Below, one piece after another: positions 27,870 through 35,706 of a DNA stretch of 64,000 nucleotides. Every line of letters begins with the position of its first letter. The first letter of the stretch is position 1. The notes beneath the pieces are model-generated. The model did no database searches and had not been told where the DNA came from. It saw nothing but the letters and a program-made list of their open reading frames with translations. Origin of the DNA: Shimia sp051201625 (GTDB taxonomy: Bacteria; Pseudomonadota; Alphaproteobacteria; Rhodobacterales; Rhodobacteraceae); contig NZ_CP179203.1 in the NCBI RefSeq assembly GCF_051201625.1, forward strand, positions 1-64,000. Direction: 5' to 3'. The position numbers and the translations under genes were made by a program.

Positions 27870-28240
27870 TCTTGGTCGCCCCCATCGTCGGTCATGCTTT
27901 TTTTGAGAAGACGCAGTTCCAGCGTTTGCTCGGCCACAACCTCCTTCAGGTCGCGGGCTTCGCGGCGTAGGTCTTTAACCTCGTCGGTGTTTGCAGCACG
28001 CGTTGTATCGCCCGCCAGACGTCGCTTGCCAGCTTCCATGAAGTCCTTGGACCATTTGTAATAAACGCCCTGGGAAATCCCTTCCCGACGGCACAGCTCA
28101 GCAATGCTGTCCTCCCCACGCAGGCCGTCCAAGACGATCCTGATCTTCTCTTCAGAGGAATACTGTTTGCGGGTCGCCCGCTTGATATCTTTGACGATCT
28201 TCGCGCCAAGGCTTTTGCGTGTTCCGGTTGTTTGTCTCAT
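27866..28240 (-). CDS. IS transposase orfA
   Basis: The DNA-binding partner frame of the insertion element, 124 residues from the ATG at 28240 (GGAG upstream). It has a helix-turn-helix segment (YSSEEKIRIVLDGLRGEDSIAELCRREGIS, about residues 28-58, broken here by my limit on quoting to its key residues E, I, A, L, C and G) and a heptad-rich C-terminal stretch (DLRREARDLKEVVAEQTLEL) typical of the leucine zipper in IS3-family OrfA. It looks intact, unlike orfB. Confidence 0.85.
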   Translation of the reverse strand: MRQTTGTRKSLGAKIVKDIKRATRKQYSSEEKIRIVLDGLRGEDSIAELCRREGISQGVYYKWSKDFMEAGKRRLAGDTTRAANTDEVKDLRREARDLKEVVAEQTLELRLLKKSMTDDGGDQE

Positions 28241-28258
28241 CTTCCACTCCTCAGTGGT

Positions 28259-28272
28259 TACGATGAGCCAGA
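28259..28272. repeat. Inverted repeat, outer end of the IS upstream of orfA
   Basis: TACGATGAGCCAGA, the inverted partner of 26874-26887. It lies 12 bases from the stop codon of the cysteine-rich membrane protein gene at 28285-28614. Confidence 0.6.
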
Positions 28273-28284
28273 AACACTCTCTTA

Positions 28285-28614
28285 TCAAATCACGCTATTT
28301 GGACCCATAGGCGCTGATGTCAGACAGATCGCATTAGCTGCAAGTAGACAAAAAGAACAATCGCGGCATTCGCAATTTTTTGGCGTTTCTTCAGATGGTC
28401 TGACTGTGTCTTCGGGCGACACTCTAATCCAAACAGCCCCCGCGTCGGAACAAATCTCAATCCAATCACCTCCTGACACAACAGCGGCTTGCACTAGAGA
28501 CGGGCCCAAAAGCTGCAAAATTAGTGCAAGCACAACAAGGACAAAGGAAAATCCATCACGAAAACGGAAAACACAACGGATATATCGTGTGGCATGAGCC
28601 AAGCAAGCGCGCAT
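28285..28614 (-). CDS. Small cysteine-rich membrane protein, DUF2946-like
   Basis: A 109-residue protein with one hydrophobic segment (about 22-45, FVLVVLALILQLLGPSLVQA), a periplasmic part, and a cysteine cluster C-E-C-x2-C-x2-C near residue 82 that could bind copper or zinc. It resembles small DUF2946-type proteins often found near copper-handling genes; the match is by eye. The stop lies 12 bases from the IS end, so the C-terminus may be native or slightly altered. A perfect TTGAC-N4-GTCAA box is centred about 66 bases upstream of its ATG. It probably began the operon whose tail is now the nos remnant, but this is inference. Confidence 0.55.
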   Translation of the reverse strand: MRACLAHATRYIRCVFRFRDGFSFVLVVLALILQLLGPSLVQAAVVSGGDWIEICSDAGAVWIRVSPEDTVRPSEETPKNCECRDCSFCLLAANAICLTSAPMGPNSVI

Positions 28615-28672
28615 TTAGAATCTCTTCCGTTGTCGGTTTGCTTCTATCTAATGGGGCGTCCCGACCCCCGAC

Positions 28673-28686
28673 TTGACTTGGGTCAA
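28673..28686. promoter_or_regulatory. FNR/NnrR-type operator
   Basis: TTGAC-TTGG-GTCAA is a perfect dyad of the Crp/FNR class used by FnrL, Dnr and NnrR regulators of low-oxygen and nitrogen-oxide respiration. Its centre is about 66 bases from the ATG of the minus-strand cysteine-rich gene, with a TAGATA -10-like sequence (28650 down to 28645) at class II spacing. It is also 155 bases upstream of the plus-strand PaaX-type gene, so either direction is possible; the minus strand fits better. Confidence 0.65.
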
Positions 28687-28834
28687 TTCATCTGTCGGGC
28701 TCCCTAAATTTTTTAATTGGCGATATTTCAACAACAACCAGCCAGATATCTATGTGTGGGTACATGTGCGGTTATCTGTAATACAACCACCTGAACTGCT
28801 TGAGCAAACCCGCAAGCACCAATAAGGTTTTCCT

Positions 28835-29629
28835 ATGCAGAACACTGATCTAAACAAAGATATTCAGTTCTTCGCAAATTGCGGACCTATCAGAGTATGG
28901 AGTTTGGTGATTACTATTCTGGGTGATCTCTGCCAAAAGCCAGAAGATTTCATCACAGGTCGTGCATTAGGCCACCTCGTAGCCCGACTTGGTGTTAATA
29001 ATCAGGCGTTGCGGGTTGCGCTGCATCGACTCCGCCGAGACGGATGGATTCGTACTGAACGAGACGGTCGCAGCTCAAATTATTACCTGTCAAATCAAGG
29101 CCAAACGATGGTTGTCTCCGTGCGCAATCGAATCTATCAAAGCAACCCACCCAAAAAAATCCCAATCTACCTAATTGTGGCTCCTCCATCGGTATCTGCC
29201 ACTGACTTTGCCAATACACTTCCGGAGAATGCTTGCAACCTATCGACCCGAATTGCGCTTTTTTTGGGAGATGCGACGCTTCCCCCCAACTACTTACAAA
29301 TGCCTCTTGAGGCAAACCCGGTTCCTGACTGGATCACAGAAATCATTGCGCCAAGCGCACTTCAATCTGAGTTTTATATTCTGCAAAAAGCTATAAGGAC
29401 CGTTCTTTCAGAGCAAGTTCCAACAACCATTGTTGACCGGACAATTCTTCGTCTAATCATCTTGCATCATTGGCGCCGGCTTATTTTACGACAAAGCTTG
29501 CTTGCGGACATTCTGTTGCCAGATCAGTGGCCAGGGGCGATGGCTCGCAGGCAAGTATCAGTTGCTCTCACACGCTACGACAGGCCAGACTTATCGGCTT
29601 TGAATGCCTGCCTCGATGATCGCACTTGA
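28835..29629 (+). CDS. PaaX-family transcriptional regulator
   Basis: A 264-residue protein with the PaaX layout: an N-terminal winged helix (about 20-95, with LRVALHRLRRDGWIRTERDG, preceded by ALGHLVARLGV), a middle domain, and the C-terminal segment VDRTILRLIILHHWRRLILRQ that PaaX proteins share. PaaX represses phenylacetate degradation genes and responds to phenylacetyl-CoA. No paa genes are in this window, so its targets are elsewhere or different. It is divergent from the cysteine-rich gene, with an FNR-type box in the shared spacer. Confidence 0.8.
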   Translation: MQNTDLNKDIQFFANCGPIRVWSLVITILGDLCQKPEDFITGRALGHLVARLGVNNQALRVALHRLRRDGWIRTERDGRSSNYYLSNQGQTMVVSVRNRIYQSNPPKKIPIYLIVAPPSVSATDFANTLPENACNLSTRIALFLGDATLPPNYLQMPLEANPVPDWITEIIAPSALQSEFYILQKAIRTVLSEQVPTTIVDRTILRLIILHHWRRLILRQSLLADILLPDQWPGAMARRQVSVALTRYDRPDLSALNACLDDRT

Positions 29630-29765
29630 TCAGGTTTAAAAATTGCTGCGGCGATACATGATGTTTCGTGAGCTCAGCCTAAATATTTCAAAAGATGGAA
29701 TGCATTCTAAACGTTTTACAGCGCCCAGAATTAGGGAGCAGCATCTTGGAGGAAAAATACTGCTG

Positions 29766-29790
29766 CCATCGACGTCGCAAGCGTCGATGG
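29766..29790. repeat. Perfect inverted repeat between convergent genes
   Basis: CCATCGACG and CGTCGATGG form a perfect 9-base stem with a 7-base loop, flanked by CTG and CAG that extend the pairing with a small bulge. It sits in the 300-base gap between the stops of the PaaX-type gene and the kinase-like gene. No T-run follows on either strand, so a simple terminator is unlikely; it may be a binding site or an RNA hairpin. Nothing else is seen in this gap. Confidence 0.4.
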
Positions 29791-29930
29791 ATTGCAGAGC
29801 TTCTGTTATCGACGAACTATTCAACCTATCAATTAATATGATGGAGATGTTTCGATGCACGTCGACAGTCAGGCGCCCATTTTGACTATACACGCAAGTT
29901 TTTAATTTCTGATAAAATTGCTTTTACTTG

Positions 29931-30677
29931 CTATGCCTTTCCAGCGAAAAGATCGAAAAGTTGCGGAATAGCTTTAAATTCTTTCGAACGGTTTCCCTCA
30001 GACCATTGCGCTGGCTTGACCAAATACTTGGCCCAGCGCATACGCCTGCACCATTGCGATGATAATTGCCATGTTCCGTCAGGAGCCGCACCACGATACA
30101 CCTCCATCGCTTCCGAAAGGCTGCCCCGTACATTCGGAGAGTGTGCGATAACATTAAATGCAAAAATCACAAGGTCGCGCGCTTGTCCTTTGAGTGTATT
30201 GTTCTTTTGTCGATAACGCTCAAAATCAAGCATTAAAACTCCCGAGTCGGACCGGCACATATCTTTTGGACTGGGCCGCCCATGACTGAAACCCTTTTTG
30301 TGAAATACGCCTAACGTCCGGGCTGCCTCCATGAGCAATGCGTGTCTTCGCTCTTCAACTTTCTCGTTCCGAAAAAGTGTGCGCAGGTCAGGTCCGCAAT
30401 CGGGTAGAACGAGAAAATCTTTTCCCTCTGCACATAGTTGAGGTACTGGCACTTCATATCCATTCATGTCATGAAATGCGGCTCGCTCTCGCTCAAAAGC
30501 GATTTTGGGACTCCCTTTTTGCAGGCGAAACCGCCAATTCAGTTTTTCCGGCCGCTTGATCCAGTACTTCTTTCCATCCACCTCAACCTGTTCAACGCGC
30601 GGCGCATCTGGTCCCACCCGCGACCGCACACACTGAATGATTGCATCTTGGTTTGGGGTTGGTGGGCGAGTTTCCAT
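29931..30677 (-). CDS. Kinase-like protein of the lipopolysaccharide (Kdo/heptose) kinase type
   Basis: A 248-residue protein with a small protein-kinase-like fold: Lys in KKYWIKRPEKLNW near residue 34 (ATP site), acidic FERERAAFHDMNG near 62, HGRPSPKDM near 140 in place of the usual HGD-x4-N catalytic loop, and LMLDFERYRQ near 157 as the metal-binding DFG counterpart. This resembles the Kdo kinase / InaA / RIO-like group that phosphorylates lipopolysaccharide core sugars. I prefer the ATG at 30677; an upstream GTG would add 38 residues but its Shine-Dalgarno sequence touches the codon. It is divergent from nrnC and the kdsD-lpt operon, which fits an envelope role. Substrate not shown. Confidence 0.6.
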   Translation of the reverse strand: METRPPTPNQDAIIQCVRSRVGPDAPRVEQVEVDGKKYWIKRPEKLNWRFRLQKGSPKIAFERERAAFHDMNGYEVPVPQLCAEGKDFLVLPDCGPDLRTLFRNEKVEERRHALLMEAARTLGVFHKKGFSHGRPSPKDMCRSDSGVLMLDFERYRQKNNTLKGQARDLVIFAFNVIAHSPNVRGSLSEAMEVYRGAAPDGTWQLSSQWCRRMRWAKYLVKPAQWSEGNRSKEFKAIPQLFDLFAGKA

Positions 30678-30926
30678 TAAGAGAATGTAAGTATCAGCAC
30701 GCCTGTGGTAAAGCAAATATTGAGGCTCTGTATGCTTGCCAAATGAACTTTTACACGGACGAATTCGAAAGCAACTGAAGCCAGCAACCACTCCCTCAGG
30801 GATGTTCGGATACCCCGACTGATGAAAGCAAGAACCCGCCGCATTATGTTTTTGTCTATATAGGCATATTGAAACAGAGTAACGGAAACAGTAGACAATG
30901 AAGTGCTCAAACTTTGAGGGATTAAA

Positions 30927-31535
30927 GTGAATTTCCTATACCAAAACGATTTGCCGGACGATCTGACGCTGGGTCCTGTGGTGGCCATCGACTGCGAGAC
31001 GATGGGACTCAATCCGCATCGAGACCGTTTGTGTGTGATACAAATGTCGGATGGTGACGGTGACGCCCACTTGATTCAGGTTAGTAAGGGTCAAACCGAT
31101 GCACCTAATCTTTGCAGGATTCTGGAAGACACCAAAACCCTCAAACTGTTCCACTTTGGCCGTTTTGACATCGCAGCCATGTATCAGGCCTTTGGCACAC
31201 TCACAGCCCCAGTTTATTGCACAAAAATTGCCTCGAAGTTGGTACGAACTTACACTGATCGACACGGGCTGAAAAACTTACTTCAGGAACTGCTATCGAT
31301 CGATATTTCCAAGCAGCAGCAGATGAGTGATTGGGGATCAGAAACGTTAACCAACGCACAGTTGGACTATGCCGCCTCTGACGTGCTGTATCTACATCAG
31401 TTGCGTGACGAGTTGAACAAGCGTCTCGAAAGAGAAGGCCGCGCCGAAATGGCACAGGCTTGTTTCGAATTCCTGCCGGTGCGCGCCCGTCTGGATCTCG
31501 CGGGCTGGCCCGAGCAGGATATTTTTGCGCATTGA
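30927..31535 (+). CDS. nrnC: NrnC-type 3'-5' exonuclease (oligoribonuclease)
   Basis: DEDDy exonuclease that degrades dinucleotides and short RNA; alphaproteobacteria without orn use this 200-residue RNase D-like enzyme. Motifs: DCETMG (Asp22, Glu24), HFGRFDIAAMY near residue 76, and YAASDVLYLHQLRDEL near 152 with the Tyr and Asp of the third motif. At 202 residues it lacks the HRDC domains of full RNase D. It overlaps the kdsD start (TGATG), so it heads the kdsD-lptC-lptA-lptB operon, the common alphaproteobacterial order. Confidence 0.88.
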   Translation: MNFLYQNDLPDDLTLGPVVAIDCETMGLNPHRDRLCVIQMSDGDGDAHLIQVSKGQTDAPNLCRILEDTKTLKLFHFGRFDIAAMYQAFGTLTAPVYCTKIASKLVRTYTDRHGLKNLLQELLSIDISKQQQMSDWGSETLTNAQLDYAASDVLYLHQLRDELNKRLEREGRAEMAQACFEFLPVRARLDLAGWPEQDIFAH

Positions 31536-32509
31536 TGAACGAATTTGATCGACGAACTTTTGTAACAACGGCTAGGCGTGTCGTCGCAACCGAAGCGAAT
31601 GCGCTTCAACAACTTGAGTCCACCATTGGTACTGAGTTTGCGGATGCTGTTGAATTGCTTTTATCCACCAAAGGTAGGGTGATCGTATCCGGTATGGGAA
31701 AATCCGGCCACGTCGCCCGCAAGATTGCGGCGACTTTTGCATCAACCGGCACTCCAGCACATTTCGTGCATCCTGCCGAGGCTAGCCATGGAGATTTGGG
31801 CATGATGGCGCGAGGCGACGTTGTGCTTGTTTTATCGAATTCAGGTGAAACGCCCGAGCTGGCTGATCTGATTGCCTATACTCGGCGGTTCAATATCAAG
31901 CTTATTGGAATAGCTAGCCGCGCTAATTCAACTTTGATTAGACAATCCGACATCGGCTTAATACTTCCCTTGGCCGACGAAGCATGCGGTAAGGGTGTCG
32001 TACCGACCAGCTCTACCACCATGTCTCTCGCCCTCGGCGACGCACTAGCTGTTGCTCTTATGGAGCACCGACAATTCACTCCTGAACACTTTCGTGAATT
32101 TCACCCTGGCGGCAAACTTGGTGCACAACTAGCGCGTGTCAAAGACTTGATGCATTGTGGCGAGGCTTTGCCGCTTGCCAATACACAGACGTCCATGTCG
32201 GATGTACTGATCGAAATTAGTCAAAAAGGGTTTGGTGTATCAGGAATTGCAGACGGATTAGGTACGCTCGTCGGTATTGTAACAGATGGTGATCTTCGCC
32301 GACACATGTCGGGCCTTTTGGACTACGTAGCTGAGGATGTTATGACGCAGTCACCTCAAACGATTTCCCCTGAAACCCTTGCAGAAGAAGCAGTAGCGAT
32401 TATGAACCAACATAAAATTACCTGTCTCTTTGTGGTCGAGCCGCAGGGGGCCGGGAATGCGGTTGGGTTATTGCACATACACGACTGCCTGCGCGCTGGT
32501 TTAGGCTAA
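31535..32509 (+). CDS. kdsD: Arabinose-5-phosphate isomerase KdsD
   Basis: Converts ribulose-5-phosphate to arabinose-5-phosphate, the first dedicated step of Kdo synthesis. The 324 residues have an SIS domain (VIVSGMGKSGHVARKIAATF near residue 50, LVLSNSGETPEL near 100, VPTSSTTMSLALGDALA near 158) and two CBS domains after residue 200. The ATG at 31535 overlaps the nrnC stop by one base (TGATG); a longer frame from 31460 lies inside nrnC. It is followed three bases later by lptC. The Kdo made here is activated by KdsB encoded at 44793-45593. Confidence 0.93.
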   Translation: MNEFDRRTFVTTARRVVATEANALQQLESTIGTEFADAVELLLSTKGRVIVSGMGKSGHVARKIAATFASTGTPAHFVHPAEASHGDLGMMARGDVVLVLSNSGETPELADLIAYTRRFNIKLIGIASRANSTLIRQSDIGLILPLADEACGKGVVPTSSTTMSLALGDALAVALMEHRQFTPEHFREFHPGGKLGAQLARVKDLMHCGEALPLANTQTSMSDVLIEISQKGFGVSGIADGLGTLVGIVTDGDLRRHMSGLLDYVAEDVMTQSPQTISPETLAEEAVAIMNQHKITCLFVVEPQGAGNAVGLLHIHDCLRAGLG

Positions 32510-32512
32510 ATT

Positions 32513-33124
32513 GTGTTGCCGTCGCTTACATACTCGCAATTTATAACCGCACTTAAAGTCCTGCTTCCACTTTCAGCACTTGGACTACTTAGCACCCTGT
32601 TTCTTGTCCCCCGTGACCTTGATCTTGATGCAGCGATCCCTTTTGCACAGATCGAACTCCAAAAACGCCTGAAAAATCAGCAAATCACCGCACCCTTTTT
32701 TTCGGGTCAAACAGAACACGGACACAGCCTGATACTAAAAGCAGAATCAGCGCAACCAGATCTCGAGAGTCCAGAGGAAACAATCGTCATGAATCTGATG
32801 GCTCGGATTAATACGATTAATGGTGATCAGTACAACGTTACTGCCAATCAGGGCGTCGCTGACAAGGAATACCAGGAAATTGTTCTCAAAGGCGATGTGG
32901 TTATGAACACATCAGCAGACTACACAGTCAAAACCAGTTCCATGACATTTGGCCTTGCAGAGATTCGTGCAGAAAGCGGTAACGAAATCCACGCATCTGG
33001 ACCATTGGGAACCTTCAAAGCGGGCAGAATGGCATTAAGACCCGCGAAAGACACTGATGTAATTTATTTGTTTTTCACAAAGGGTGTGAAACTGATATAC
33101 CTTCCTAAAGAAACCACGAGGTGA
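32513..33124 (+). CDS. lptC: Lipopolysaccharide export protein LptC
   Basis: Inner-membrane anchored bridge protein that passes lipopolysaccharide from LptBFG to LptA. It has a single N-terminal membrane helix (VLLPLSALGLLSTLFLV, about residues 16-32) and a periplasmic beta-jellyroll. The start is GTG at 32513, three bases after kdsD. Length is 203 residues. Sequence conservation in LptC is low, so position between kdsD and lptA supports the call. The segment QYNVTANQGVADKEYQEIVLKGDV resembles the LptC/OstA core in its spacing of Val, Ala and Gly residues. Confidence 0.85.
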   Translation: MLPSLTYSQFITALKVLLPLSALGLLSTLFLVPRDLDLDAAIPFAQIELQKRLKNQQITAPFFSGQTEHGHSLILKAESAQPDLESPEETIVMNLMARINTINGDQYNVTANQGVADKEYQEIVLKGDVVMNTSADYTVKTSSMTFGLAEIRAESGNEIHASGPLGTFKAGRMALRPAKDTDVIYLFFTKGVKLIYLPKETTR

Positions 33125-33127
33125 CAC

Positions 33128-33610
33128 GTGCCTATCTTTCGATTAATGTTAATTTTCGTGTTTTTTATCAACCCGTTAGAGACAATTGCGCAGGGTTTTC
33201 AAGTTGCATTTGGCAACTCTGGACAAGACACAAAATTGCCAGTTGAAGTCACAGCAGATAGCCTTTCAGTCAACCAAAACGATGGAAGTGCCATTTTTAA
33301 GGGAAATGTAAACATCGCGCAGGGTGAAATGCGCATGAAAGCTGACAAGGTCAACGTTCACTACAGCAGCGACACAAGCGGTATCGCGAGGCTGGTGGCC
33401 ACTGGAGAAGTTTTGTTGACACAGGGACCCGATATCGCGGAAGCAGATATGGCTGAGTATAGTATCGAAGACGGAACAGTTTTGATGCGAGGAAATGTAA
33501 CAGTTGTTCAGGACATCAACACCATAATGGCTGACGAGATGACTATGAATTTGCGCGATAATACGGCAGAAATGCACGGCAGCGTTAAGACCATTCTGAA
33601 GTCGGAGTAA
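33128..33610 (+). CDS. lptA: Lipopolysaccharide transport periplasmic protein LptA
   Basis: Periplasmic beta-jellyroll protein that forms the bridge for lipopolysaccharide between LptC and LptD. The 160 residues begin with a signal peptide (about 1-22) from a GTG start at 33128. The OstA-like core repeats are visible: VTADSLSVNQNDGSAIFKGNV near residue 40 and MADEMTMNLRDNTAEMHGSV near 134, with the MKADKVNVHY segment between. It is three bases after lptC and two before lptB, so the lpt genes are tightly coupled. Confidence 0.9.
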   Translation: MPIFRLMLIFVFFINPLETIAQGFQVAFGNSGQDTKLPVEVTADSLSVNQNDGSAIFKGNVNIAQGEMRMKADKVNVHYSSDTSGIARLVATGEVLLTQGPDIAEADMAEYSIEDGTVLMRGNVTVVQDINTIMADEMTMNLRDNTAEMHGSVKTILKSE

Positions 33611-33612
33611 CC

Positions 33613-34371
33613 ATGACTAAACCGAAATTTACAGTGTCTGATGGACAGTCGGGCCTGCGAATTAAAAATCTGCGTAAGGCTTATCGTAAGCGGGTTGTTA
33701 TTCGTGATTTTTCGATGGAGCTCAACCGTGGGGAAGTTGTGGCTTTATTGGGACCGAACGGCGCGGGTAAAACAACTGCGTTTTACACGATCGCAGGGCT
33801 GGTTTTTCCAGAAGGTGGACAAGTAACAATTGACGGCCGCAACGCAACAAGACTGCCGATGTACCGTCGAGCCAAACTTGGCATCGGCTACCTGCCACAG
33901 GAAATGTCGATATTTCGGGGCTTGTCCGTCGAAGATAACATTATCGCGATTCTAGATATCACCCAAAAAGACAGACATAAGCGCCGTGAACGCTTGGAAG
34001 AGCTACTTTCCGAATTCTCGATTGAACATCTACGCAGGGCACCCGCTTTAGCATTATCGGGGGGAGAAAGGCGCCGTGTTGAAATCGCACGCTGCCTTGC
34101 AGCTAACCCCAAATATCTCTTACTCGACGAGCCTTTTGCCGGTGTTGATCCAATCTCTGTTGGGGATATTCGTCACCTAGTCGCAGATCTCAAGAAACGC
34201 AGTATTGGCGTCTTAATCACAGATCACAACGTACGAGAAACCCTCGAAATCGTCGATCGGGCTTATATCCTTCATGATGGAAAAGTTCTGATGTCTGGTA
34301 CACCTGACGACGTCGTCGAAAACGAAAATGTGCGCCGAGTTTATCTCGGTGACAACTTTCGCATCTCCTAA
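33613..34371 (+). CDS. lptB: Lipopolysaccharide ABC transporter ATPase LptB
   Basis: Cytoplasmic ATPase that powers lipopolysaccharide extraction with LptF and LptG. The 252 residues contain Walker A GPNGAGKTT near residue 48, Q-loop GIGYLPQEMSIFRGLSV near 92, signature ALSGGERRRVEIAR near 148 and Walker B YLLLDEPFAGVDP near 170. The last residues VYLGDNFRI are the typical LptB C-terminus. It is the last gene of the nrnC-kdsD-lptC-lptA-lptB operon. The 240-base gap after it does not contain rpoN, which follows lptB in many other alphaproteobacteria. Confidence 0.95.
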   Translation: MTKPKFTVSDGQSGLRIKNLRKAYRKRVVIRDFSMELNRGEVVALLGPNGAGKTTAFYTIAGLVFPEGGQVTIDGRNATRLPMYRRAKLGIGYLPQEMSIFRGLSVEDNIIAILDITQKDRHKRRERLEELLSEFSIEHLRRAPALALSGGERRRVEIARCLAANPKYLLLDEPFAGVDPISVGDIRHLVADLKKRSIGVLITDHNVRETLEIVDRAYILHDGKVLMSGTPDDVVENENVRRVYLGDNFRIS

Positions 34372-34611
34372 TTTTCATCGGTTGAATTTCGCCTAGAAAT
34401 TGATTCCGATCATTGACACTTCGGCCCACAAATCCTCAAATATGTGGTATGTTATTTAGATTAAACACCACGTCGCTCCAAGCAGCCTCGATCAGAAGGC
34501 CAGATCGAATACAAAGTTCAGAAATATCCAATTCCAGCGTTTGGACCTAATAACAAATACCACAGTTACTGCAGGCTCTTGGTCTAGAATGTAATCAAAA
34601 AAGGAGACAGG

Positions 34612-35181
34612 ATGCGCTATCAAATCACTGGAAAACACATCGATATTGGCGAAGCCCTTCAGACTCATGTCAAAAATGAACTGAGTTCAGTCGTTAGCAA
34701 ATACGCAGAGCGACCCACGGACGCGAATATTATTTTCTCCAAAAGCGCACATGAATTTGTTTGTGAAGCCACTGTTCACCTGTCAACAGGCCTGACTGCT
34801 CAAGCTAAAGCGCATGCCACAGAAATCTATACAGCATTCGATGAATGCAATGCAAAAATGGAGAAACAACTTCGTCGCTACAAGCGCCGCCTCAAAGATC
34901 ATCACCGTGAACGTTCAGAACCGGTTGAACTCTTCGGCGCGTCCTCGTATATCCTCGCGCCAGAAGTAGAAGCTGAGGAATCCGAACCTAAAACACTCCA
35001 ACCTGTAATTGTTGCTGAGATGGAAACTAATATCCTTTCGCTCAGTGTTGGCGAGGCAGTGATGCAAATGGAGCTTGCGGGTGCACCGGTCCTGGTTTTC
35101 AAAAATGAGGCAAAAAACGGATTGAACGTAGTCTATCGTCGCGATGACGGCAATGTTGGCTGGATTGATCCACAAGCGTGA
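34612..35181 (+). CDS. hpf: Long-form ribosome hibernation promoting factor
   Basis: Binds the ribosome decoding region and dimerises 70S particles in stationary phase. The 189 residues comprise the N-terminal S30AE domain (about 1-105, MRYQITGKHIDIGEAL and FDECNAKMEKQLRRYKRRLKDH by its key residues) and a C-terminal dimerisation domain (about 130-189, VGEAVMQMELAGAPVLVFKN), which together mark the long form. A ribosome binding site GGAGA precedes the ATG. It is followed by ptsN with a 42-base gap, the usual pair. Confidence 0.93.
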   Translation: MRYQITGKHIDIGEALQTHVKNELSSVVSKYAERPTDANIIFSKSAHEFVCEATVHLSTGLTAQAKAHATEIYTAFDECNAKMEKQLRRYKRRLKDHHRERSEPVELFGASSYILAPEVEAEESEPKTLQPVIVAEMETNILSLSVGEAVMQMELAGAPVLVFKNEAKNGLNVVYRRDDGNVGWIDPQA

Positions 35182-35223
35182 AATGTTGGGGTTGTAAGGG
35201 CCCCATCAGGAGATACAGGTAAA

Positions 35224-35688
35224 ATGGACCTTTCTTTGATCCTCAGGCCAGAGGCGGTAAAAGTTGTTACCTCTGCGTCGAGCAAGAAGCGTTTGCTTCA
35301 GGAATTTGGTGATCTAGCTGCGTCAGCTTATGGGCTGAAGGCGTTGAAAATTGTTGAGGCTTTGCAAGATCGCGAGAACCTCGGTCCAACAGGCGTTGGA
35401 CATGGTGTAGCTTTGCCGCACGCGCGCCTGGAGGCTCTTCAAAGTGTGGTAGGCGCCTTCATCCTTTTAGAAAAACCTGTCGACTTTAACGCAGTAGACA
35501 GACAGCCCGTTGACATCGCATTTGCTCTTTTTGCTCCTGAGAATGCTGGTGTTGAACACCTGAAGGCTTTGGCGCAGGTCTCACGCCGGTTACGTGAACC
35601 AGCAATCTGCGCCAAGTTGCGTGCCAATCAGGACACTACCACACTGTTCACGATCCTGACGGAAACAGATAAGGTGCAAGCCGCCTAA
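35224..35688 (+). CDS. ptsN: PTS IIA-like nitrogen regulatory protein PtsN
   Basis: Phosphoryl acceptor of the PTS-Ntr chain, which controls potassium uptake, nitrogen responses and envelope genes through protein contacts. The 154 residues carry the phosphorylated His66 in GVALPHARL and the surrounding GPTGVGHG segment; the rest matches the EIIA fructose/Ntr fold. It directly follows hpf and ends 18 bases from the convergent sulfotransferase gene. The PTS partners (PtsP, NPr) are not in this window. Confidence 0.93.
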   Translation: MDLSLILRPEAVKVVTSASSKKRLLQEFGDLAASAYGLKALKIVEALQDRENLGPTGVGHGVALPHARLEALQSVVGAFILLEKPVDFNAVDRQPVDIAFALFAPENAGVEHLKALAQVSRRLREPAICAKLRANQDTTTLFTILTETDKVQAA

Positions 35689-35706
35689 CAAGGTGACTTG
35701 TGCCAA

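Larger units (their letters stand above)
26874..28272 (-). mobile_element. IS3-family-type insertion sequence, decayed
   Basis: An element of about 1.4 kb with two overlapping frames on the minus strand: orfA (helix-turn-helix and leucine-zipper type) and orfB (DDE integrase type). Matching imperfect ends TCTGGTTGATAGTA (26874-26887) and, inverted, TCTGGCTCATCGTA (28259-28272) agree at 11 of 14 positions and bracket both frames. I see no flanking target duplication, as expected if the neighbouring DNA was deleted or rearranged after insertion. orfB carries an internal frameshift and a changed third catalytic residue, so the copy is probably inactive. Exact outer limits may be a few bases longer. 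Confidence 0.8.

Noticed and set aside
29643..29885. 80-codon plus-strand frame after the PaaX-type gene
   Set aside because: It lies over an inverted repeat, has no ribosome binding site and no recognisable features.
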